From positions 2,480,001 to 2,544,000 of the forward strand of contig NZ_LT990039.1 in NCBI RefSeq assembly GCF_900312975.1: 64,000 bases of DNA, written 5' to 3'. Both the position numbers and the translations under genes were made by a program. Positions 37,706 through 45,881 of this stretch are shown piece after piece. The number at the start of each line of letters is the position of its first letter. Position 1 is the first letter of the stretch. The notes under the pieces were generated by a model. That model did no database searches, was not told the DNA's origin, and worked only from the letters and a program-made list of their open reading frames with translations. The DNA is from Massilistercora timonensis. GTDB lineage: Bacteria; Bacillota; Clostridia; Lachnospirales; Lachnospiraceae.

Positions 37706-38707
37706 ATGAAGATGGCAATTGGAAGCGGGAAACTGATCTATGACCGAAAACTGCTGGAACGGGCATGGGACCAGGCGGTCCTGTGGCTGATCCTGGCAGC
37801 GTTCTGTGTCGCGGCCTATGGTCTGGTATCTGTTCAGGCGACAGTGGTGGAAACCGGGAGATCTGAGAGAGGAGCAGTGTCCCGGGGAATGATATCAGCG
37901 GGGACAGCGGAATCTCTTGCCGGGATCCGTGAAGGGAAGCCGGATTGGATGACCTGGACTCTTCCCGGCGCGCTGGTTCTGACAGAAGAGCTGGATGTGA
38001 CTTTGGAGGAAAGGCAGGAAGCGGTGAAGGCAGAAGGACTTTCTGACAGTGGCGGGGCTATGGCTGCGGCGGCTCCTGTGGAGACAGCGCCTGCGGAGAA
38101 AGCGCCGGCAGAAGAGGCGCCTGCAGTGGAGATGCCTGGGACGGATACGGCTGTTGTGCCAGTTGAGATCCCGGTGATCCTGCACGGGAACGGCGGTCTG
38201 CCGGAGACGTCGGAACTGACAGTGGCAGCGGATGGCTTTGACCTGGAAGGCCTGGCGGAACCAACCCGCCTTGGTAAGCTGTTTGATGGCTGGTATCTGG
38301 ACGCCGGGTGCACCATTCCATTTACCAAAGTGGAGGAGGGAGCATCCCGGGTGGAACTGTATGCGGGATGGAAAGAATTTACAGGATATCGGTGTGACGA
38401 CGCCGGATATGTGGCGGGCTACACAGATGCGGGGCTGGTGCTTACAGACGGTCTGGTAGCGCTGCCTGCCCATGGCAGCTGCGTGGGTCTTCGGGCAGGC
38501 GCTTTCGCCGGGATTGAAGAGGAGATCTTTGAGATTTACATACCGGCTAATATCACCAATATCGAGGAACATGCATTTACGGGAATGTCCAATCTTTTGT
38601 TTATCGAAGTGGCGGCTGGAAACCCGGCTTATTACAGCGTGGATGGCCTATTGTATCACAGCGACGGGAGCCTGGCGGTGACGCCGGCGGGACGGCAGAT
38701 GATGTAG
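37706..38707 (+). CDS. membrane-anchored InlB-repeat/leucine-rich-repeat surface protein
   Basis: 333 residues. A membrane helix (about 22-42, AVLWLILAAFCVAAYGLV) is followed by an alanine/proline/glutamate-rich linker (about 115-150). Next is an InlB_B-type beta unit (GLAEPTRLGKLFDGWYLDAGCTIPF) and a BspA-type LRR (IFEIYIPANITNIEEHAFTGMSNLLFIEVAAGNPAYYSVDGLLY). These modules usually mediate surface binding. Only one or two repeats remain and the protein stops soon after, so it may be a shortened member of a longer family. It is a single-gene unit. Confidence 0.75.
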   Translation: MKMAIGSGKLIYDRKLLERAWDQAVLWLILAAFCVAAYGLVSVQATVVETGRSERGAVSRGMISAGTAESLAGIREGKPDWMTWTLPGALVLTEELDVTLEERQEAVKAEGLSDSGGAMAAAAPVETAPAEKAPAEEAPAVEMPGTDTAVVPVEIPVILHGNGGLPETSELTVAADGFDLEGLAEPTRLGKLFDGWYLDAGCTIPFTKVEEGASRVELYAGWKEFTGYRCDDAGYVAGYTDAGLVLTDGLVALPAHGSCVGLRAGAFAGIEEEIFEIYIPANITNIEEHAFTGMSNLLFIEVAAGNPAYYSVDGLLYHSDGSLAVTPAGRQMM

Positions 38708-38787
38708 AAATCCTGATTTTGTGATATACTAGTGAAAAGCAGTATGAGGAAGGAAAGTAACATTGAATATACAGAAGATATAAGACT

Positions 38788-38799
38788 ATTGTATACAAT
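38788..38799. promoter_or_regulatory. candidate operator of the toxin-antitoxin pair
   Basis: A perfect 12-bp palindrome ATTGTATACAAT ends 5 bases before the toxin ATG; an extended -10 (TGATATACT, 38722-38730) lies about 60 bp upstream. Palindromes at this place are typical of antitoxin autorepression. Confidence 0.5.
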
Positions 38800-38804
38800 C
38801 AAAA

Positions 38805-39083
38805 ATGAAATGGTATAAGCATGCGTTAGAGCGTATGCAGGAACGGGATATAAGCCGGCAGGATGTAAAAAACTGTATTATGCAGGGGGAGATCATAGAA
38901 GATTACCCGGATGATTTTCCTCATCCAAGTTGTCTTATCTTTGGTCGGACGATGGATCAAAAAGTTATCCATGTTGTGGTAAGCTTAGATGAGGATCAGG
39001 ATACAATAGGGATTATAACCGTATATTATCCTAGTGTTGAAAAATTTGAGAAAGATTTAAAAACAAGGAAGGTGCGTAAATAA
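38805..39083 (+). CDS. DUF4258 protein, putative RelE-like toxin
   Basis: 92 residues of the DUF4258 family (HALERMQERDISRQDVKNCIMQGEIIEDYPDD...PHPSCLIFGR...IHVVVS), related to RelE/HigB-type mRNA interferases. It overlaps the downstream YgiT-type zinc-finger gene by one base (TAATG), a standard two-gene toxin-antitoxin order. No clear Shine-Dalgarno precedes the ATG, so translation may be weak by design. Activity is inferred from family and partner. Confidence 0.8.
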   Translation: MKWYKHALERMQERDISRQDVKNCIMQGEIIEDYPDDFPHPSCLIFGRTMDQKVIHVVVSLDEDQDTIGIITVYYPSVEKFEKDLKTRKVRK

Positions 39084-39310
39084 TGTGTATGTTATGTAAA
39101 TGTGATACAGTACGGCAAAGTACCACAACTCATGTGGTAAATTACAGAGGATCTGTTATTGTGATCAAGAATGTACCCTGTGAAGAGTGTGAGCAGTGTG
39201 GAGAAATTTTTTATACAGATGAAGTAGCGGAACATTTGGAGACAATGGTCAATGACGCAAAGAAACTTCTGCAGGAAATTTCTGTGATTGATTATACCAA
39301 GGTTGCGTGA
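39083..39310 (+). CDS. YgiT-type zinc-finger antitoxin
   Basis: 75 residues. An N-terminal zinc finger uses C2-x2-C5 and C36-x2-C39-G, as in the MqsA N-terminal half. The rest is a short helical tail (about 48-75), with no helix-turn-helix domain visible, so DNA binding may rest on the zinc finger or be absent. It is coupled to the DUF4258 gene by a TAATG overlap and closed by a terminator. Confidence 0.82.
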   Translation: MCMLCKCDTVRQSTTTHVVNYRGSVIVIKNVPCEECEQCGEIFYTDEVAEHLETMVNDAKKLLQEISVIDYTKVA

Positions 39311-39333
39311 TAGGATATTGCGATGTTCAAAGT

Positions 39334-39385
39334 CCACCTGGCAGAAAGGGGGGGATCTTCTTCCTGCCGGGTGGAGTTCTTTTTT
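39334..39385 (+). terminator. rho-independent terminator of the toxin-antitoxin pair
   Basis: Imperfect stem CCACCTGGCAG/CTGCCGGGTGG with a long loop and a TTCTTTTTT run. Confidence 0.75.
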
Positions 39386-39431
39386 GTACAGGCAGAGAAT
39401 ATAGATTTAGAAAAACGGACAAGGATCTTGG

Positions 39432-40799
39432 ATGGGAAAGAAAAGAGCATTACATAGATACAGCAGGACTTACCGGTATGTGAGAGGCAAAAGGGCGGCC
39501 CGCCGCAGGGCTATCCGGCGCCAGATCTGGCTGTGCGGGGCGATCCTTTGCTGCGCCTTTCTGATTGCGGCGGGAGCCAGGTGGCTTCCCCAGGCGGCAG
39601 AGGAGAAAGGCGGTTCTTCTGTGGGAAAAGGACAGCCCTCCGGGACCGGGGAAGAGCTGGCGGGGGAGAACCCGGATATCCGGGTTCTTCTTATGACTGA
39701 CGGATATCAGAAGGAGACCCATGTCAAGGCAGTGCTCTCTGCGGAGAGTGGTCTTGTGGTGAACTGGGGAGACCGGGAGGAGGAAGTGGAGGGGAAACTT
39801 ACGGTGGAGCCGGAGGATGACCGGCTTAAAGAAGGAGTGATCCGGGTGCGCGCCAGAGAGGGCAAAGTGAAGGTGGAGACCCTGCATCGGGGTTATGGGA
39901 CACCTTCCTACGCAGGAGTTATTGAACTTCGCGCCGCCGGGGAAGAGCTGGTGCTGATCAATGAGCTCCCGCTGGAGACTTATCTGGAGGGCGTGGTGCC
40001 CAGCGAGATGCCGGCCTCCTATGAGCCGGAAGCCCTGAAGGCCCAGGCTGTGTGCGCCAGGAGTTTTGCCTGCCGGCAGATGGAGAGCTTTGGTTATCCG
40101 GAATACCAAGCCCATGTTAACGACAGTACAGATTACCAGGTGTACGGTAATTCCAAACCGGCGGAAAGCGCCGGGGAAGCGGTGAGAGCCACTGCCGGGG
40201 AGGCGGTGCGCTATCAGGGCAAGGTGGTGACCACTTATTATTATTCCACTTCCTGCGGCCGCACCACCAATGTGGAGGCATGGGGAACCAAACCGGGGAA
40301 GGCCAATGCCTATCTGCAGTCGGTGGAGGTGAAGGGAGAGGCGGGGGACTATGAGAAGGATCTGCCCTGGTACCGATGGGAGGCAAGGATCCCGGAGGAG
40401 GTCCTGTCCCGTCTCATCCGGGAAAATACCAAAGAAGATATCGGTACGGTGGAAGAATTAACGGTAACAAAGCGGGGACCCGGGGATGTGGCCCTTGCGA
40501 TCCAGGCCGCCGGTGAAAAGGGGGCTGTCACCGTGGAGACGGAGAATAAGATCCGGCGGGCTCTTGGAGGAGAAGGCTATGAGATCAGGAAGCAGGACGG
40601 GACCACTGTTTCCAGTTCTAAGCTTCTTCCCAGCGCTTTCTTTACTGTGAAGAAGGAGAAGGACTGCTTTGTGATCCGGGGCGGCGGGTACGGTCACGGC
40701 ATCGGTATGAGCCAGAACGGGGCCAATGAAATGGCAAAGCAGGGGATGGACTACCGGGAGATCCTGACTTTATTTTATCAGGGTGTGACCATTGAATAG
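39432..40799 (+). CDS. SpoIID/LytB-domain protein
   Basis: 455 residues: a strongly basic N-terminus, one membrane helix (about 31-48), then an extracytoplasmic SpoIID domain with ELPLETYLEGVVPSEMPASYEPEALKAQAVCARSFA, TDYQVYGN, STSCGRTTNVEAWG and the C-terminal GGGYGHGIGMSQNGANEMAKQG. SpoIID is a lytic transglycosylase that works on the septal wall during engulfment, while LytB-type members help amidases. The catalytic Glu in PSEM is present. Sporulation use is likely, but a vegetative paralogue is possible because no other spoII gene is adjacent. Confidence 0.92.
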   Translation: MGKKRALHRYSRTYRYVRGKRAARRRAIRRQIWLCGAILCCAFLIAAGARWLPQAAEEKGGSSVGKGQPSGTGEELAGENPDIRVLLMTDGYQKETHVKAVLSAESGLVVNWGDREEEVEGKLTVEPEDDRLKEGVIRVRAREGKVKVETLHRGYGTPSYAGVIELRAAGEELVLINELPLETYLEGVVPSEMPASYEPEALKAQAVCARSFACRQMESFGYPEYQAHVNDSTDYQVYGNSKPAESAGEAVRATAGEAVRYQGKVVTTYYYSTSCGRTTNVEAWGTKPGKANAYLQSVEVKGEAGDYEKDLPWYRWEARIPEEVLSRLIRENTKEDIGTVEELTVTKRGPGDVALAIQAAGEKGAVTVETENKIRRALGGEGYEIRKQDGTTVSSSKLLPSAFFTVKKEKDCFVIRGGGYGHGIGMSQNGANEMAKQGMDYREILTLFYQGVTIE

Positions 40800-40812
40800 A
40801 GAGGAAGATTGT

Positions 40813-41715
40813 ATGGAGATCGGGAGCTGTGGTCAGAAGATCCAGTATGAGAAGAGAGAAGACGGGATCTGCGTCACCGGCTGTGGCGGGGAAGAAAGCG
40901 CTATTGTGATCCCGGAAACCATTGAGGGGATAAAGGTGACGTCTGTCGGCGCCTATGCATTTGCACAGAAGCAGGAGGTTCGGGAGATCCATCTGCCCGA
41001 TGGTGTGCGGGAGATCGGAAGATATGCCTTCTATCGGTGCCGGAACCTGGAGAAGCTTGGCCTCTCAGACGGGATCCTGGAGATCGGAGGAGGCGCCCTG
41101 AACGGCTGCCGGCCCGGCCAGGTGGAGATCCATCTGCGGCGGGGCGAGGCCTCGGCCTTAAAATCCATTGTGGAGGAAGTGCGTTTTGCCATCCGGGTTA
41201 CCCTTCATTATCACCGGGAGGATGGCCGGGTGGAGACGGCACAGGTACTGTTCCCGGAACATTATGAGGAGGCGGTGGAGAATACGCCGGCCAGGATCCT
41301 CTATACCAGCCATCACGGATCCGGCGGTTATTATCGCCAGTGCTTTTATGAGCGGAAGCTGGATTTTGCCAAATATGACGCAAGACTTCCCTGGGCGGTG
41401 GCGGATGAAACGCCGGAGACGGTGGCGGAGCTGGCGCTTAAGCGCCTCCGGTTCCCGGTGGGGCTTTCCGACAGGGCCAGGGAGAGTTATGAAGGATTTT
41501 TAAGAGACGAGGGAGCGGCGGCTGCAAGGTTCCTGGTAACAGAGGAAGACACAGAGGGACTAAAGTTTCTCCTGAAAAAGGAACTGCTGGACGGTCCGGC
41601 CCTGGAGGCGGGGATCCAGGCGGCCCTGGATAGCGGAAAGACAGCTTTGGTAAGCCTTCTCATGGAAGAGAGGGGGCGGCGGTTTCCCAGGAAACAGAAG
41701 ACATTTGAATTATAA
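40813..41715 (+). CDS. BspA-type leucine-rich-repeat protein of the vWA-MoxR module
   Basis: 300 residues from ATG 40813 (AGAGGAAG upstream; a TTG at 40792 is unlikely). Residues about 20-95 hold LRR_5 units (SAIVIPETIEGIKVTSVGAYAFAQKQEVREIHLPDGVREIGRYAFYRCRNLEKLGL). The rest is alpha-helical; the C-terminal 70 residues look like ankyrin-style helical pairs (GLKFLLKKELLDGPALEAGIQAALDSGKTALVSLLMEERG). No signal peptide is seen, so it should be cytosolic, unlike most BspA proteins. It lies 18 bp before the vWA-like gene. It may be the substrate-recognition part of the module; this is inference. Confidence 0.75.
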   Translation: MEIGSCGQKIQYEKREDGICVTGCGGEESAIVIPETIEGIKVTSVGAYAFAQKQEVREIHLPDGVREIGRYAFYRCRNLEKLGLSDGILEIGGGALNGCRPGQVEIHLRRGEASALKSIVEEVRFAIRVTLHYHREDGRVETAQVLFPEHYEEAVENTPARILYTSHHGSGGYYRQCFYERKLDFAKYDARLPWAVADETPETVAELALKRLRFPVGLSDRARESYEGFLRDEGAAAARFLVTEEDTEGLKFLLKKELLDGPALEAGIQAALDSGKTALVSLLMEERGRRFPRKQKTFEL

Positions 41716-41733
41716 GAAGAAAGTGGAACAGGG

Positions 41734-43083
41734 ATGGAAGAAAGGACAGGAGTAAGAACAGAAGAAGAGGCCATGAGCGTCATGCTGGAAGATATCGGCA
41801 GACAGATCCTTACAGTTACCCGCAGCGAGCTGTATCTGTCCATGCGATTCCTGGATGTGGCCTTAAGTAGTTTCCAGTTCGTCATGGATCCGCAAATGGA
41901 GACTATCGGGACGGACGGGCTTGCCATCTACTATGAGCCCTCCTGGCTGGGGGGACGGTACCGGGAGGACCGGACACAGGTAAACCGGGTCTATCTCCAT
42001 ATGGTGCTCCACGCCATTTTCCGGCATATCACCGGGAGAAAAGGGAGGGACAAGCGTTATTACGACCTGGCCTGCGACATTGCGGCGGAGTCGGTGATCG
42101 ACGGGCTGCCCGACCGATGCGTGCGGGGACTCAAGTCCTTCCCCCGGCGGGAGACTTACCGGAGGCTGAAAGAGAAGATGAAAGTACTGACGGCGGAGAA
42201 GATCTGCCGGGAACTAATGGGATGGGAGTTGTCCCCGGAGGCCTTTGCCCGGCTGGAGGAAGAATTCCGGGTGGACAGCCACCTGTACTGGCCTGAGGAT
42301 GATCCGGAGAAACGGCAGCAGGTGGAGAACCAGTGGCAGGACATCAGTGAGAAGACCCAGATGGATATGGAAGCCTTTTCCAGCGAGGCTTCCTCCCAGG
42401 CGGGAACCTTGGTGGACCAGCTGCGGGTGGAGAACCGGCAGCGGTATGATTACGGGAAGTTTCTGCGCAAATTTGCGGTGCTTAAGGAGGAGATGGCGGT
42501 GGATCCGGATTCTTTTGACTACGTGTTCTACAGCTACGGCCTGCGTCTCTATGGGAATCTTCCCCTTATTGAGCCCCAGGAGTGGAAAGAGGAGAAGAAG
42601 ATCCAGGAATTCGCGGTGATCATCGACACTTCCATGTCCTGTTCCGGGGAGCTGGTGCGAAGATTTCTGGAGGAGACTTACACCGTTTTAAGTGAGGAGA
42701 ACAGTTTCTTCCGCAAGGTGAACATCCACATCATCCAGTGCGACGAGGCGGTGCAGACGGACGTGAAGATCACCAGGGCGGAGGAACTGGTCCAATATAT
42801 GGAACAGCTGGAATTAAAGGGGGAGGGAGGCACGGATTTCCGTCCGGCTTTCGCCTATGTGGACAGGCTCCGGGCGGAGCATGCCTTTGACAATCTGCGG
42901 GGCGTGCTGTATTTTACTGACGGCAAGGGCATTTTCCCGGAGAAAATGCCGCCCTATGAGACGGCCTTTGTCTTCCTGGAGGAGGACTATGAAGAGGTGG
43001 AAGTGCCGCCCTGGGCCATTAAGCTGATCCTGTCGGAAGAAGATCTTTTGGAAGAAGGAAGAGGAGGAACTTATGCATATTAA
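41734..43083 (+). CDS. vWA-like protein with degenerate metallopeptidase domain (DUF2201-like)
   Basis: 449 residues. The N-terminal half resembles the putative metallopeptidase domain found with vWA-like domains, but the expected HExxH reads H89-M-V-L-H93, with H98 close by; the catalytic Glu is missing. The C-terminal half is vWA-like with a MIDAS start D298-T-S300-M-S302. It overlaps the MoxR ATPase gene by 11 bases, so the two are made together. vWA/MoxR pairs act as metal- or folding-related chaperones. The loss of Glu suggests a binding rather than a protease role. Confidence 0.85.
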   Translation: MEERTGVRTEEEAMSVMLEDIGRQILTVTRSELYLSMRFLDVALSSFQFVMDPQMETIGTDGLAIYYEPSWLGGRYREDRTQVNRVYLHMVLHAIFRHITGRKGRDKRYYDLACDIAAESVIDGLPDRCVRGLKSFPRRETYRRLKEKMKVLTAEKICRELMGWELSPEAFARLEEEFRVDSHLYWPEDDPEKRQQVENQWQDISEKTQMDMEAFSSEASSQAGTLVDQLRVENRQRYDYGKFLRKFAVLKEEMAVDPDSFDYVFYSYGLRLYGNLPLIEPQEWKEEKKIQEFAVIIDTSMSCSGELVRRFLEETYTVLSEENSFFRKVNIHIIQCDEAVQTDVKITRAEELVQYMEQLELKGEGGTDFRPAFAYVDRLRAEHAFDNLRGVLYFTDGKGIFPEKMPPYETAFVFLEEDYEEVEVPPWAIKLILSEEDLLEEGRGGTYAY

Positions 43084-44584
43084 AAGAGCGAAACAGGAAA
43101 TCAAAGATTCCATTGAGGCGTATCTTGCAAAGGACGCCTACGGGGAGTATGTGATCCCCTCCATCCGCCAGCGGCCCGTGCTTCTCATGGGGCCTCCGGG
43201 GATCGGCAAGACCCAGATCATGGAGCAGGTGGCCCGGGAGTGCGGCATCGGCCTTGTGTCCTACACCATCACTCACCACACCCGGCAGAGCGCCATCGGT
43301 CTGCCCTTTATCAAGGAGCGGACCTTCGGGGGACAGTCGCGGCAGGTGACGGAGTACACCATGAGCGAGATCATCGCTTCTGTCTATGAGAAGATGGAGA
43401 AGACCGGGCTCAGGGAAGGGATCCTGTTCATCGATGAGATCAACTGCGTCTCGGAGACGCTGGCGCCGGCCATGTTGCAGTTCCTTCAGTGCAAGACTTT
43501 TGGAAACCAGAAGGTGCCGGAGGGATGGATCATCGTGGCGGCGGGGAATCCGCCGGAGTACAACAAATCGGTGCGGGAGTTTGACGTGGTGACGCTGGAC
43601 CGGATCAAGCGCATCGACGTGGAAGAGAACTACGAGGTGTGGAAGGAGTATGCCCTGGAGGTGGGGATCCATCCTGCCATTCTCTCTTATCTGGATCTTA
43701 AGAAGGAGCATTTCTACCGGATGGAGACCACCCCGGACGGACGGGCATTCGCCACGGCAAGAGGCTGGGAGGATCTCTCGGAGCTTCTGAAGGTCTATGA
43801 GGAGCTGGGCAAGAAGATGGACCGGGAGGTGGTCCACCAGTATATCCAGCACTGGAAGATCGCCAAGGATTTTGCCGTTTATCTGGAGCTTTATGAAAAA
43901 TACCAGCGGGACTATGGCCTTAAGGATATTCTGGCCGGGCGCTGGGAAAAGGATACATTGGAGAAGCTTTCCTATGCTTCCTTTGACGAGCGGTTAAGCG
44001 TAGTGGGGATGCTCTCCGGGAAGCTGCGGGAATATTTCCGGAACTATGTGCTCCTGGACCAGTATGTGACTATGCTCTATGGGGCGCTGAAGCGTATGCA
44101 GGCTTCAGGCGGGGACCTGGAAAGCCTGTGCCGGGAAGAGAGTGGAAAGTATGAGGATCTGCGGAAGGCAGAGCAGCTGACCAGGGGACAGGATCATCTG
44201 TGGCGGCAGGTACTGGAGACTTTGGAGGGCTGGAAGTGTAAGACCGGGGCGGAACATCTTAAGGGAGAGGACGCATTTGCCCGGGTGAGGGAATGGTTCC
44301 AGAAGGAAGTGGACCATAGATCTGTGGCGGCAGAGGAGACCGAAGAGGCACTGGAGCATGCATTTTCCTTCCTGGAGAAGGCCTTCGGGGACAGCCAGGA
44401 GATGGTGGTGTTTGTGACCGATCTTAACAGCAACAGGGACAGCATCCAGTTTCTGCGGGAGAATGACTGTGCCAGCTATTACCGTTACAATAAGGGGCTT
44501 CTCTTTGATGAGCAGCAGGAGAAGATCCTGGCCCGGATGGATGAGGCGGAAGGAAAGCTTTCTTTTGGCCTGAAGGGGGAGTAG
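43073..44584 (+). CDS. MoxR-type AAA+ ATPase
   Basis: 503 residues. Walker A GPPGIGKT is at 40-47, Walker B ILFIDEIN at 117-124, and sensor-1 region AAGNPPEYNKSVREFDVVTLDRIKRIDV follows. The long C-terminal part (about 250-503) is helical and charged. MoxR ATPases work with vWA proteins to mature or remodel partners. The overlap with the vWA-like gene and the nearby LRR gene define a three-gene module. The ATG is preceded by GGAAGAGGAGG. Targets unknown. Confidence 0.92.
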   Translation: MHIKRAKQEIKDSIEAYLAKDAYGEYVIPSIRQRPVLLMGPPGIGKTQIMEQVARECGIGLVSYTITHHTRQSAIGLPFIKERTFGGQSRQVTEYTMSEIIASVYEKMEKTGLREGILFIDEINCVSETLAPAMLQFLQCKTFGNQKVPEGWIIVAAGNPPEYNKSVREFDVVTLDRIKRIDVEENYEVWKEYALEVGIHPAILSYLDLKKEHFYRMETTPDGRAFATARGWEDLSELLKVYEELGKKMDREVVHQYIQHWKIAKDFAVYLELYEKYQRDYGLKDILAGRWEKDTLEKLSYASFDERLSVVGMLSGKLREYFRNYVLLDQYVTMLYGALKRMQASGGDLESLCREESGKYEDLRKAEQLTRGQDHLWRQVLETLEGWKCKTGAEHLKGEDAFARVREWFQKEVDHRSVAAEETEEALEHAFSFLEKAFGDSQEMVVFVTDLNSNRDSIQFLRENDCASYYRYNKGLLFDEQQEKILARMDEAEGKLSFGLKGE

Positions 44585-44597
44585 CGTCACCGGCTCA

Positions 44598-44627
44598 TTG
44601 ACGGGGAGCGGCAGGAAGAGGTATAAT
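44598..44627 (+). promoter_or_regulatory. sigma-A-type promoter of the amidase gene
   Basis: TTGACG (44598-44603), 18-bp spacer, perfect TATAAT (44622-44627), 20 bp before ATG 44648; the short leader carries the GGGAGGA site. Confidence 0.7.
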
Positions 44628-44647
44628 AAGGGGAGTGAGGGAGGAAT

Positions 44648-45850
44648 ATGAAGAGTTGGATGAAAGTGCTTTTGCTTATTCTGGCAGGGGTGCTGGCGCT
44701 GGGGGTGGGAGCCTTTGGCAGCTGGTATTTTCTGGAGAAGCAAAACGAGCAGGAAATGGAAGAGATAGAGCGGCAGGCCCGGGAGGCCATTAAGGAGGAA
44801 CAGACAGTGGAGAAGGAGAAGATCCGGATCGGGGAACTGTCTTTTGCCCGGATCTCGGACCGGGAGATTGAGATCCGGTGGCCGGATCAGTGGGATGGCT
44901 ATATCAGAGAATATCAGATAGAACGGCGGACGCCGGGGTCAGGAAGCTGGGAGCAGGTGGGAAGCCTGCCTGCCGGTCAGGGAACGGCAGAAGGGCAGTT
45001 GTCCTGGGTGGACACCCTGGAGGACGGTTCCATCCGGCAGTATGAGTACCGGGTGCAGGCAGAGCCTTTGGATCCGGAGGCTTGTGAGGTTCAGGATGGA
45101 GAGCCGGTAATGGCCAGCAATCTTCTCCTTTGTATCGATCCAGGCCACTACGCCGGCAAGAACATGATCCAGACGGAGCCGGTTTACGCGGAGGGGGATT
45201 TCACACTGCCGCTTGCAAAGGAGCTTGAGAAGATCTTAAGAGAAGAGTATGGTGTGACCGTCAGGATGACCCGGGACTCCGGGGATATTTCCCTTGGAGG
45301 GTACAGCAATGACAGTCTGGATTCCGGACATATCAGCCTGCGGGGAGAGGCGGCTAAAGGGGCGGATCTCTTTATCTCTCTCCACACCAACGCCAATCTG
45401 GAGGGGGCCAATGGCTGTGCCACTGAGGAGCAGCCCATTTCCATTAATAAGCCCATTCTGATCCTCAATGAGCCGGCCTGTCAGGATCCTCAGGTGATTC
45501 GGCTGGCTAACCAGATCGGAAGCGGTCTTGCAAAGGCCAGTGCAGAGCTTGGGATCGCCGCGGAGGATACGTTCCAGGAAGTGGCGGACGCCGGGGAGAT
45601 CCGGGAATGGACGGACGCTTACAATGACGCCACGAATGTGGAAGGCACCGTCTGCCGCAGGACGGGACAGAACGGAGATTATTATGGAGTGCTCCGGGGA
45701 GCGGCCAATGTGGGAGTGCCGGGGATGATCATTGAGCACGGCTTCCACACAGTGCCTGAGATGCGGGGCACGGCGAAGGCCGGAGAACTGGCAAAAGCCT
45801 GGGCCCGGGCGGATGCGGAAGGCATTGCGGAAGGATTTGGATTTCTATAG
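44648..45850 (+). CDS. N-acetylmuramoyl-L-alanine amidase (Amidase_3), membrane-anchored
   Basis: 400 residues: a membrane helix (about 6-28), a charged coiled-coil stretch (about 33-58), a fibronectin-III-like domain (about 60-150) and an Amidase_3 domain (about 157-400). The zinc ligands H167 (IDPGH), E182 and H246 (SLHTN) and the catalytic E363 (MIIEHGF) are all present, so it should cut the amide between MurNAc and L-Ala in peptidoglycan. The FnIII-like part may hold it to the wall or to partners. It has its own promoter and precedes a vWA surface protein. Confidence 0.93.
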   Translation: MKSWMKVLLLILAGVLALGVGAFGSWYFLEKQNEQEMEEIERQAREAIKEEQTVEKEKIRIGELSFARISDREIEIRWPDQWDGYIREYQIERRTPGSGSWEQVGSLPAGQGTAEGQLSWVDTLEDGSIRQYEYRVQAEPLDPEACEVQDGEPVMASNLLLCIDPGHYAGKNMIQTEPVYAEGDFTLPLAKELEKILREEYGVTVRMTRDSGDISLGGYSNDSLDSGHISLRGEAAKGADLFISLHTNANLEGANGCATEEQPISINKPILILNEPACQDPQVIRLANQIGSGLAKASAELGIAAEDTFQEVADAGEIREWTDAYNDATNVEGTVCRRTGQNGDYYGVLRGAANVGVPGMIIEHGFHTVPEMRGTAKAGELAKAWARADAEGIAEGFGFL

Positions 45851-45881
45851 AAAACAAAAGGAAGAAACGGGGGAATGAGAG

